Shown here one piece after another: positions 14,085 to 20,802 of a stretch of DNA of 20,802 bases (position 1 is its first letter; every line of letters starts with the position of its first letter). The stretch comes from CADCWN01 sp039810045. GTDB lineage: Bacteria > Chloroflexota > Chloroflexia > Thermomicrobiales > CADCWN01. The notes under the pieces are model-generated. The model was given only the letters and a program-made list of their open reading frames with translations, was not told the origin of the DNA and searched no databases. Position numbers and translations under genes: made by a program. The stretch spans positions 1 to 20,802 of the forward strand of contig JBDHWF010000072.1 in assembly GCA_039810045.1 (NCBI GenBank), written 5' to 3'.

Positions 14085-15409
14085 ACCGTGCTACCCCCCT
14101 GATCGTCGCCCATTTCCTCCGCGCAAAGTGGCGCTGGCGCACCCTGCGTGGCCCCCGTCTGGCCCGCTATCGCGAACGCCACGCCCGCCAGATCGTCGCC
14201 TACGCCCAGGCCCACGCGCCGTTCTACGCCGCCCACTGGCGCGGTCACGACCTTGAGCATTGGCAAACCCTGCCAACGGTCAACAAACAGTTGATGATGG
14301 CGAATTTCGACCAGTTCAACACCCGTGGCATTCGCCGCGCCGACGCCGAAGCGGTCGCGCTTGCCGCCGAGCGTGACCGCAACTTCCAGCCAACGATCAA
14401 CGGCCTGACGGTGGGGTTATCGTCTGGCACCTCTGGACATCGCGGCCTCTTTCTGGTCAGTCCGTGGGAATCAGCCGCCTGGGCTGGCACAATCCTCGCC
14501 CGCACGCTGAAACTGCAACGCGCCCCCGCCCGCGTCGCCTTCTTCCTCCGCGCCAATAGCAATCTCTATGAACGCCTCGGTAGCCGCCGTGTGCAGTTTC
14601 GTTTCTTCGACCTGATGCTCCCGCTCGCCGAAGCGGTCGCCGCGCTGAACACCTTCGCGCCAACCTATCTGGTCGGGCCACCCTCGTTGCTCGACCTGCT
14701 CGCCACTGCCCAGGAAGCAGGCAGTTTACAGATTGCCCCACAGCAACTGCTGGCCGTGGCGGAGACTCTGGAACCACAGGATCGCACCCGGCTGGCAACA
14801 GCCTTTGCCGCGCCAGTGGGCCAGGTCTATCAATGCACCGAAGGTCTATTAGCAATCAGTTGTCAACATGGTACTCTGCACGTCCAGGAAGACCTCGTCG
14901 CCTTGCAATACGAACCAGTTGACCCCACCAACCCCACCCGCGTCACGCCGATCATTACCGACCTCTATCGGCGCACCCAGCCGATCATCCGCTACCGCCT
15001 GAACGATGTGCTGCGCCTGGACGATGCCCCCTGTCCCTGTGGTTCACCATTCCAGACAATCGCTGCTGTGGAAGGGCGACAGGACGATCTGTGCCAATTC
15101 ATTGCCCACGATGGCAGCCTGCGCCCCTGCTTCCCCGACACAATCCGCCGCGCTATTCTCCTGGCTAGCCCGCAAATCCTCGACTATCAGGCCACGCAAG
15201 AGCAACCGGGCCAACTCCACGTCGCGCTCGCCGTACCGCCCGACGCGGCATTCGCCGCGATCGCCGCCGCCACCGAAACCAGCATCGTCAACACCATCAC
15301 CAGCTATCAGTGCCAGCCCCCGGCGGTGATCGTCACCGCCGGGATCCCTCCCACTGTCGCAGGGGCCAAACGGCGGCGCGTCCAACGCCTCACACCACCG
15401 CAACCGTAA
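14081..15409 (+). CDS. F390-synthetase/PaaK-like adenylate-forming enzyme
   Basis: This 442-aa protein belongs to the CapK/PaaK/F390-synthetase-related branch of the ANL adenylating enzymes. It shows the phosphate-binding loop SSGTSG (114-119), YQCTEG (250-255) in the adenine/acyl-site position, RYRLNDVLRL (about 304-313), a PaaK-type CPCG pair (Cys318, Cys320), and a basic C-terminal GAKRRRVQR whose lysine (about 430) is the expected catalytic Lys. It should activate a carboxylate as an acyl-AMP; the acceptor is unknown. Position suggests it handles a long-chain or beta-hydroxy acid, as OleC does, although it is only distantly related to OleC. It overlaps the upstream gene by four bases. Confidence 0.85.
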   Translation: MNRATPLIVAHFLRAKWRWRTLRGPRLARYRERHARQIVAYAQAHAPFYAAHWRGHDLEHWQTLPTVNKQLMMANFDQFNTRGIRRADAEAVALAAERDRNFQPTINGLTVGLSSGTSGHRGLFLVSPWESAAWAGTILARTLKLQRAPARVAFFLRANSNLYERLGSRRVQFRFFDLMLPLAEAVAALNTFAPTYLVGPPSLLDLLATAQEAGSLQIAPQQLLAVAETLEPQDRTRLATAFAAPVGQVYQCTEGLLAISCQHGTLHVQEDLVALQYEPVDPTNPTRVTPIITDLYRRTQPIIRYRLNDVLRLDDAPCPCGSPFQTIAAVEGRQDDLCQFIAHDGSLRPCFPDTIRRAILLASPQILDYQATQEQPGQLHVALAVPPDAAFAAIAAATETSIVNTITSYQCQPPAVIVTAGIPPTVAGAKRRRVQRLTPPQP

Positions 15410-15426
15410 CTCCGCCCAGACAAGGC

Positions 15427-15456
15427 GATGGGATGACCCCGCAAGGCCACCCCATC
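15427..15456 (-). terminator. Hairpin between convergent genes, likely terminator of the DapA-family gene
   Basis: On the minus strand GATGGGGTGGCC pairs with GGTCATCCCATC (12 bp including two G-U pairs) around a 6-base loop. On the plus strand the same two positions become A-C mismatches, so the structure is better in the minus direction. Only a weak T-rich stretch follows. It lies in the 75-base gap between the convergent adenylating-enzyme and DapA-family genes. Confidence 0.5.
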
Positions 15457-15484
15457 ATTACGCTCAACCAGCCCAGCCATCACC

Positions 15485-16387
15485 CTAACCAGCGACGGCA
15501 CTCGCCTGCAATACTCCTGCCTCAGCCAACGCTGCCGCAATCTGGTCGCGCACCTCAGCACTCACGGGGAGAATCGGACGCCGCGCCTCACCAACGGCCC
15601 GCCCCTGCAATTGCAACGCCGCCTTCGTCCGCGCTGACATATCGGGCGCATTGATCGCCCGCCAGACGGGCAACAGTTTCAGGTGGATTGCCAACGCTTC
15701 GTCGTGTCGCCCCGCCTGACACGCCTGCCAGAGTTGCACCGAAAGCTCGGGCAACACCGTCAGAATCGCGGCAATTGACCCCTCAGCCCCCAGGGTGAAC
15801 GATGGGTACAGCAGATCATCAACGGCGGAGAAGATCTTCAACCGACCCTGATTCATCTTCAGCAGGTCGGCCAGTTTATGAATATCGCCACCACTCTGCT
15901 TCACCCCAACGACCTGCTCCACCTCTGCCAGCCGCATCAGCAAATCGGGACTGATCGTATTCCAGGGAATCACATTATAGATAATGATCGGGAGGCCAAC
16001 CGCCTCACCGATCTCGCGGTAATAGGCGATCGTCCCGGTCTCGGTTGGGGCAAAGAGGTAATGCACTGGGGTGATTTGCAGTGCGTCGGCCCCAACCGCC
16101 CGCAACGCCTGTCCATAGCGAATCACTTCGCGGGTCGAGTCCTGAATAATGCCCGCAATCACTGGCACGCGGCCCGCCACCGCTTCAAGCACGATCGCCG
16201 TAACCCGGCACGATTCCTCCAGCGAAAGCATATGGCCTTCGCCCGTGCTGCCCCCAACACAGAGCCCATCGACCCCCGCCGCAAGCATCAGGGCCGTCTC
16301 GCGGCGTAATGCCGCTTCATCTAACTCCTCATCAGCGGTAAATGGCGTTACCATTGGCGGCATAATTCCCTGCAACTGCCTGGTCAT
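15485..16387 (-). CDS. DapA/DHDPS-family aldolase (class I lyase)
   Basis: This 300-aa TIM-barrel protein is of the dihydrodipicolinate synthase/N-acetylneuraminate lyase family. It shows GSTGEG (46-51), Tyr137 in IIIYNVIP and the Schiff-base Lys163 in VGVKQSGGD. True DapA enzymes usually read GTTGE and KE(A/S); the Ser and Gln variants here suggest a different 2-oxo-acid aldolase or dehydratase. The ribosome binding site AAAGGAGG lies a few bases before the ATG. It is alone on the minus strand between two halves of a plus-strand lipid cluster, so it probably has an unrelated job. True lysine-pathway DapA is less likely, since no lysine genes are nearby. Confidence 0.87.
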   Translation of the reverse strand: MTRQLQGIMPPMVTPFTADEELDEAALRRETALMLAAGVDGLCVGGSTGEGHMLSLEESCRVTAIVLEAVAGRVPVIAGIIQDSTREVIRYGQALRAVGADALQITPVHYLFAPTETGTIAYYREIGEAVGLPIIIYNVIPWNTISPDLLMRLAEVEQVVGVKQSGGDIHKLADLLKMNQGRLKIFSAVDDLLYPSFTLGAEGSIAAILTVLPELSVQLWQACQAGRHDEALAIHLKLLPVWRAINAPDMSARTKAALQLQGRAVGEARRPILPVSAEVRDQIAAALAEAGVLQASAVAG

Positions 16388-16690
16388 TGTGGGGCCTCCT
16401 TTCCTCTGTAATCGGTACGGTATGCGCGATAGTAGCAGAGATTACCCCACAGCACGAACCACCCTGTCCGCCAGTATTGCCACAGCTACAACCGGCCCAC
16501 AGTAGCCCCGCCCCCAGCCGTAGCGGGGTCACGCGATGTCCCTCGCTCACGTTGCAGCAATCGGCATTATTGGCAGTAGCAAACAGAATGCAGTACGCTT
16601 GATAGCAATCGTTATGCCTTGCGACTTGTCAGTATTCGTTGCATTTCGCGCAATTGGTTCACCAGTTTTTGCAGGAGCGAAGCAATACCG
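16388..16690. other. Divergent intergenic region (303 bases)
   Basis: This region separates the DapA-family gene from the ketosynthase. It holds one good minus-strand extended -10 near 16429 and a short GC-rich inverted repeat (CCCCGC/GCGGGG near 16507-16529). A poor plus-strand candidate is TTGGCA near 16570 with TACGCT 18 bases on. The last 120 bases are richer in A and T than the flanks. No convincing small gene, tRNA or riboswitch was seen. Confidence 0.5.
16429..16437 (-). promoter_or_regulatory. Candidate extended -10 promoter of the DapA-family gene
   Basis: On the minus strand the sequence reads TGCTACTAT (TG-N-TACTAT), about 42 bases before the ATG. The -10 hexamer is the same as in the ilv promoter. 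The -35 region (TTCGTG at 18-base spacing) is a poor match. Confidence 0.4.
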
Positions 16691-17683
16691 ATGTTTCCGA
16701 TCAAGATCAGCGGCCTCGGCAGTTACTTGCCGAACCGCCGCGTCACAAATGATGAACTTGCTACCACCTTGGGGATTGACCCCACCTGGATCGCCCGCGC
16801 CACAGGCGTACACGAACGCCGCTATGCCAGTGCCGCCGAAAGCTCCGTTTTTATGGGCGCGCAGGCAGCCCAGGCCGCCCTCCAGCAGGCAGGCCTGACG
16901 GTAGCCGACCTTGACGCCGTCGTTGGGGCTTCATCGAGCCCATACCAAACGATCCCCTGCACCGCGGTCTTACTGGCCCGCGAACTGGGGATCGCCGATG
17001 GGCAGGCCGCCTGCTTCGACCTCAATGCCACCTGCCTCAGCTTCCTCTTTGCCCTGCAAACTGTCGCCGCGTTGATCACCAGTGGCAGCTATCGGCACGT
17101 CCTGATCGTGAGTAGCGAACGGGCGTCCCCTTCGCTCAACCCGAAAGAACGCGAAAGTGCCGTCCTCTTTGGCGATGCTGCCGCTGCTGCTGTCATCACT
17201 GCCACCCCCGCTGGCGAGGCCAGCGCGCTCTGCGGAGCGAGATTCGTGACACATACCAGCGGCGCCGACCATACGGTGGTGTTGGGGGGCGGCACTGGCT
17301 ATCATCCGAATGACCCCGCCACCACGCCAGAGATGAACTACTTTCGGATGAATGGCCCGCAGGTCTATCGGCAAGGCGCACGACTGATCGGGCCGTTCCT
17401 CACCGCCTTCCTGCACGAGATCGGCTGGGAACGCGCCACCATCGATGCCTTGATTCCCCACCAGGCCAGCCGCCACGCGCTCGATCTGCTCACCGACCGT
17501 CTCGATTTCACCAAAGAACAGGTGATGAGTAATCTCGCCTGCCGGGGCAACTGCGTCGCCGCATCATTGCCGTTGGTTCTGGCGGAAACAGTCGCCGCGG
17601 GCAAGATCGAGCGCGGCAACCGCGTCTTACTCGGCGGCTCCGGCGCGGGCCTCACCCTGGGCGCAGTCGCCCTGGTCTACTGA
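16691..17683 (+). CDS. 3-oxoacyl-ACP synthase III (FabH/OleA-like ketosynthase)
   Basis: This 330-aa thiolase-fold condensing enzyme has an intact catalytic triad: Cys115 in FDLNATCLSF, His257 in LIPHQASRHAL and Asn287 in CRGNCVAASLP. It would carry out a decarboxylating or non-decarboxylating Claisen condensation on an acyl thioester. The setting, next to reductases and an adenylating enzyme rather than fab genes, suggests a specialised OleA-like or starter ketosynthase and not housekeeping FabH. The ATG at 16691 fits the family N-terminus (KISGLGSYLPNRRVTN). The nearest ribosome binding site, AGGAG, is about 14 bases away, which is rather far. The SDR gene follows 14 bases after the stop. 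Confidence 0.92.
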   Translation: MFPIKISGLGSYLPNRRVTNDELATTLGIDPTWIARATGVHERRYASAAESSVFMGAQAAQAALQQAGLTVADLDAVVGASSSPYQTIPCTAVLLARELGIADGQAACFDLNATCLSFLFALQTVAALITSGSYRHVLIVSSERASPSLNPKERESAVLFGDAAAAAVITATPAGEASALCGARFVTHTSGADHTVVLGGGTGYHPNDPATTPEMNYFRMNGPQVYRQGARLIGPFLTAFLHEIGWERATIDALIPHQASRHALDLLTDRLDFTKEQVMSNLACRGNCVAASLPLVLAETVAAGKIERGNRVLLGGSGAGLTLGAVALVY

Positions 17684-17697
17684 GAAGGAGGATCCCG

Positions 17698-18555
17698 ATG
17701 GAGACCCAGCCAACCACCCCCGATCAGCAAATGACGCCACCGAGTCACCCCGTCGCTCTCGTCACAGGCGGCGGGAGCGGGATTGGGCGGGGGATCGCGC
17801 GAGCATTGGCGAAACAGGGCTATGATCTTGCACTCGTTGGGCGTCGCAGCACGCTGCTCGGCGCAGTTGCCAGCGAATTAGGGAAAACTGGGGTACGGGC
17901 GCTCGCGCTCCCGATCGATCTCACCAACTCTGCCGCTCGGGAAACGGTCCTGCCCCGCGTCCGCGCCGCCCTGGGGCCGCCAACGTTGCTGGTACATGGC
18001 GCAGGGATGCTCGCCGGGGGCGATCTGTCAACGCTGACCGCCACCCAGATCGAACAGGCGGTCACGCTCAACCTGACCGTGCCGCTCTCCCTAACTCAGG
18101 CCGCCATCCCCGATCTCATCACTACTAAAGGCGGGGTAATCTTGCTCGCCAGCCTCGCCGCTGATTTGCCCCTGCCTGCCGCCACGCTTTACAGCGCAAC
18201 GAAGGCGGGAATCGCGGCGTTTGGGGAGTCGTTGCGCCACGAAGTTGGCCCCCAGGGAGTGCGTGTCCTGATTGCCTACCCCCCGAATACAGCTACCGCG
18301 ATGACACAGGGGATGGCGCAGGCAGCGGGGTTCCCCCGTTACCGCCTTGCCGACCCCGACAGTGTGGGAGCAGCGATCGTCACCGCCTTGCTCAGCGGTC
18401 AGCGTAACTGGCACGGCAGTTCGAGCGAACGCGCCCTAACCCTGGCGCACCAACTGGCACCACGCCTGACCCGCCCACTTGTCCGCTCGCAACGTGGCCG
18501 GATTCGCCGGATGATGACCGCCCCGAAAGACCGCACGCCACAGGGCGAGGAATGA
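17698..18555 (+). CDS. Short-chain dehydrogenase/reductase
   Basis: This is a 285-aa classical SDR. The cofactor motif TGGGSGIG is at 23-30, and the catalytic Ser152, Tyr165 and Lys169 are in SLAADLPL and LYSATKAG. The usual structural NNAG motif is HGAG here (100-103). An Arg after the motif 1 region (GRR at 48-50) suggests NADPH. The C-terminal 60 residues include RPLVRSQRGRIRRMM, similar to membrane-associated SDRs such as ketodihydrosphingosine reductases; this is a suggestive resemblance only. The ribosome binding site is GAAGGAGG. It overlaps the next gene by four bases (ATGA). It probably reduces the beta-keto product of the ketosynthase. Confidence 0.92.
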   Translation: METQPTTPDQQMTPPSHPVALVTGGGSGIGRGIARALAKQGYDLALVGRRSTLLGAVASELGKTGVRALALPIDLTNSAARETVLPRVRAALGPPTLLVHGAGMLAGGDLSTLTATQIEQAVTLNLTVPLSLTQAAIPDLITTKGGVILLASLAADLPLPAATLYSATKAGIAAFGESLRHEVGPQGVRVLIAYPPNTATAMTQGMAQAAGFPRYRLADPDSVGAAIVTALLSGQRNWHGSSSERALTLAHQLAPRLTRPLVRSQRGRIRRMMTAPKDRTPQGEE

Positions 18556-19769
18556 GCCGCCACCGCGCCTGCGCTGGGCAAATTGCAAAGGGCCTGACCC
18601 TGCTCTACGCCGTTGATCGGCTGGTGAAAGCCGCCGCTCTCGCCGCCTTCCTACGCCGTGCCACGCCTGCTCCACCCACTTCCTGGCCACCAGTGACAAT
18701 GCTGCACCCGATTACGCAAATGGACAACACCGACCAACTGGCAGCCAATCTGACGGCCTGTGCCAACCTTGATTATCCTGCACCACGCCAACATCTGCTG
18801 CTCTGCGACGCTGCCGACCGCGCCTCCCAGGCGTGCTGTCGGCACCTGCTCGCCACGCTGCCCCACTTCAACGCCCAGATCGTCTGCGTGCCAGCCACTG
18901 CTGGGCCAGTTGCGCCAAAGATCGTCAAGCTGATGGCGGGACTGGCGATCGTTGCCCCTACCAGCCCTGACGCGATTCTCTGCCTGATCGACGACGACAT
19001 CGCGCCACGGCCCACCGCCCTGCGCGACCTTGTCGCTGCGCTGGCTGCCCCCACCAGCCCGATCAGTGCCACGTTCGGCCTGCCCTGCTACACGAACTGG
19101 CGCACGCCCTGGTCGGCACTGCTCAGTGGCCTGAACAATGCCAATTTTCCGGCGGCCTCCGCCCTGCTGACGTGGCTGAGCCCACCACCTCGGATCACCG
19201 GGCATCTCGTCGCCTACCGTTGGCACCACTTCCAGCAAGCGGGTGGATTGGCGGGTCTGGAGGATCAGATCGACGATGACTTCGCCTTTGCCCGCCGCCT
19301 GTTGGCGATTGGCCGACAGATCGTGCAAACGCCAGTCTGCTACGACGTTGATAACGACCTCGCCAGCGGCGCAACGCTCGCCCGCCAACTGCGCCGCTGG
19401 TTCGTTCTGCCCCGGCAGGCGATGGCCGGGGCGCTGACCCCGCGCGAAGCGAGCAGCGGAATCGTGATCAGCCTGGGGGTATTGGTGCCGCCAAGCGTGG
19501 CGCTACTGGCAATCCTGATCCGCAGCCGCACCACTGCCCTTGCCTTGCTCGCCACGCTGGGCCTCTACAGCGGCAGTGCCCTCATCAATGAAGGCTTGCT
19601 CCGCAATCCCAGCCCACCGCCCCCCCATCGTTGGTGGACTTTTCCGCTCACCGCGCTGCTGCTGCCCGCGTATGCGCTCGCCGCCGCCCTCTTTGCCAAC
19701 GACGAAGTGGAGTGGCGCGGTCAGCGCTTACGGATCGCCAGGGGTGGGCGATTCGAGCGACTGCCATGA
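18552..19769 (+). CDS. Glycosyltransferase, ceramide-glucosyltransferase-like (GT2/GT21), first copy
   Basis: This 405-aa membrane glycosyltransferase has a GT-A catalytic domain with CLIDDD (about 144-149), DDDFAFARRL (241-250) and a full QLRRW motif (279-283), the D,D,D,(Q/R)xxRW set of ceramide glucosyltransferases and processive GT2 enzymes. Three hydrophobic segments follow at about 303-323, 327-347 and 362-382. The end is NDEVEWRGQRLRI, a late W-R-G motif common in HpnI/GT21 relatives. An N-terminal hydrophobic stretch lies near 15-35. The likely job is transfer of a sugar from a nucleotide sugar to a membrane lipid hydroxyl. It overlaps both neighbours by four bases. Confidence 0.88.
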   Translation: MSRHRACAGQIAKGLTLLYAVDRLVKAAALAAFLRRATPAPPTSWPPVTMLHPITQMDNTDQLAANLTACANLDYPAPRQHLLLCDAADRASQACCRHLLATLPHFNAQIVCVPATAGPVAPKIVKLMAGLAIVAPTSPDAILCLIDDDIAPRPTALRDLVAALAAPTSPISATFGLPCYTNWRTPWSALLSGLNNANFPAASALLTWLSPPPRITGHLVAYRWHHFQQAGGLAGLEDQIDDDFAFARRLLAIGRQIVQTPVCYDVDNDLASGATLARQLRRWFVLPRQAMAGALTPREASSGIVISLGVLVPPSVALLAILIRSRTTALALLATLGLYSGSALINEGLLRNPSPPPPHRWWTFPLTALLLPAYALAAALFANDEVEWRGQRLRIARGGRFERLP

Positions 19770-20802
19770 ATGGGCGGCTGTGGCGCACAGGAGCGCAGAT
19801 CACCGTCACGGGTCTCTGGCTGGCCGAACGTGGTTGGAAATGGTGGCAGGTACGCCGTTACTTCCAGCAACCGCCGCCGCCACTCGCCCACAACCCGGCC
19901 ACCACACTCGTCAGTATCATCCAGCCGATTCTGAGCGGCGACCCGACCTTAGCGGACACCCTGGCCGCTACCCTCCGCGCCCGCAGCAGTTACCAGCGCG
20001 AATGGCTCTGGTTAGTTGATGAAAACGATGCCGTGGGGCTCGCCACCTGCCGCGCCCTGATCGCCGCCCACCCGACCCACCAGATCCGCCTGTTGCTGAC
20101 CCCACCACCCCAGAGCAACGACTGGCGCAATCCAAAGACGGTCAAGCTGATTCAGGGGGCTGCCGCTGCCCAGGGCGCGATCATCTGTATCCTCGACGAC
20201 GATACCCGCCTCCCCGATAATGGCCTGGAACAGACCCTGCCCCACCTTGACCGCCCAGACGTTGGTCTCGCCTATGGCCTGCCCTATTACATCAGCTTCA
20301 GCAACGTCTGGTCCAGCCTGGTCGCGGGGTTTGTCAACGCGAATAGCCTGCTGACCTACCTGCCCCCGCTCGCCCTGACCACGCCATTCACGATCAATGG
20401 AATGTTCTACGCAATTCGGCGCGACATTCTCGATAGCGTGGGTGGCTTTGTGGGCCTGGAGTCGATTCTGGCTGACGATTTCGCGGTTGCGCAACGCTTC
20501 CGACGCGCTGGGTACACCCTGGCCCAAACCCCGTTGCGCCACGCGATCAGCACCGTGGTAACTGGCCCACGCCCCTACTTCGCCCTGATCGCCCGCTGGT
20601 TCGTCTTCCCGCGTGAATCAGTGCTACGTCACGTCGCCCCCCGCGACCGCCTGCTGGTCAACGCGCTGATCGTCGCGCCAACGATTCTGCCACTCGCAGC
20701 CCTCTTGCTCGCCCTGTTGCCCCCTACCCGCCGCAGTCTCGCCCTATTGGCGCTGGGTCACGCGGCGAACCTCGCTACTATCGCCTATCTCAACCACCAC
20801 TA
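19766..20802 (+). CDS. Glycosyltransferase, ceramide-glucosyltransferase-like, second copy (cut by the right edge)
   Basis: The reading frame is open for 345 codons and leaves the window without a stop. It starts with ATGA overlapping the first copy. The catalytic domain mirrors its neighbour: WLVDEND (82-88), CILDDDTRLP (141-150), a central NGMFYAIRRDIL, and ADDFAVAQRF (236-245). The QxxRW motif reads LIARW (274-278), with Leu in place of Gln/Arg. A hydrophobic segment begins near 292 and continues to the edge. It is probably a tandem duplicate that adds a second sugar or pairs with the first copy. Reduced activity is possible given the altered motif. Confidence 0.85.
   Translation, partial: MNGRLWRTGAQITVTGLWLAERGWKWWQVRRYFQQPPPPLAHNPATTLVSIIQPILSGDPTLADTLAATLRARSSYQREWLWLVDENDAVGLATCRALIAAHPTHQIRLLLTPPPQSNDWRNPKTVKLIQGAAAAQGAIICILDDDTRLPDNGLEQTLPHLDRPDVGLAYGLPYYISFSNVWSSLVAGFVNANSLLTYLPPLALTTPFTINGMFYAIRRDILDSVGGFVGLESILADDFAVAQRFRRAGYTLAQTPLRHAISTVVTGPRPYFALIARWFVFPRESVLRHVAPRDRLLVNALIVAPTILPLAALLLALLPPTRRSLALLALGHAANLATIAYLNHH

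Noticed and set aside
16970..17476. A 168-aa minus-strand frame opposite the ketosynthase
   Set aside because: It is antisense to a ketosynthase with an intact Cys-His-Asn triad and has no start signal.
10096..17683. A canonical OleABCD olefin cluster
   Set aside because: The alpha/beta hydrolase has a Ser nucleophile, the adenylating enzyme is of the PaaK/F390 branch, and glycosyltransferases are present. Only a partial functional analogy is supported.
1..20802. Mobile elements, CRISPR arrays, tRNA or rRNA genes
   Set aside because: No transposase, integrase, regularly spaced repeats or RNA gene signatures were found. The inverted repeats seen are single hairpins in intergenic gaps.

Overview
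The window is high-GC bacterial DNA with tightly packed operons. A Uma2-family nuclease, an IlvBN/IlvC/LeuACD operon and a FabH-like lipid cluster suggest Chloroflexota (perhaps class Chloroflexia). This is an inference from gene content; the window holds no rRNA or other phylogenetic marker.

Region 1 (about 1-8390, minus strand) is a branched-chain amino acid (BCAA) operon. A TTGACA-17-TACTAT promoter (8359-8387) precedes a leader of about 260 nt. The leader encodes an unannotated 40-codon peptide with the run IIVVVLISLLL, followed by mutually exclusive antiterminator and terminator hairpins. This is a complete ribosome-mediated attenuator. Behind it come a 74-aa protein with a duplicated WRxSAHEYDFG motif and almost no Ile, Leu or Val, then ilvB, ilvN, a strong internal terminator, a GNAT acetyltransferase, ilvC, leuA, leuC and leuD. 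The first three codons of another gene lie at the left edge. Together these enzymes make acetolactate and dihydroxyisovalerate precursors and run the first leucine-specific steps. ilvD, and leuB unless it is the edge gene, are outside the window.

Region 2 (about 8400-9960) holds a long inverted repeat just upstream of the ilv promoter, a short YedY/sulfite-oxidase-like molybdopterin protein (minus strand), and a divergent Uma2-type PD-(D/E)XK protein with a coiled-coil tail.

Region 3 (about 10027-20802, plus strand) is a compact, partly translationally coupled cluster: acyl-CoA dehydrogenase, alpha/beta hydrolase, NAD-dependent epimerase/3beta-HSD-like reductase, metallo-beta-lactamase-fold hydrolase and PaaK/F390-synthetase-like adenylating enzyme. 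A DapA-family gene on the opposite strand interrupts it. It resumes with a FabH/OleA-like ketosynthase, an SDR and two tandem ceramide-glucosyltransferase-like enzymes, the second running off the right edge. The set resembles the OleABCD long-chain condensation pathway with reductases and glycosyltransferases added, and suggests an undescribed glycosylated long-chain lipid. That product is an inference.

No tRNA, rRNA, CRISPR array or insertion sequence was seen.
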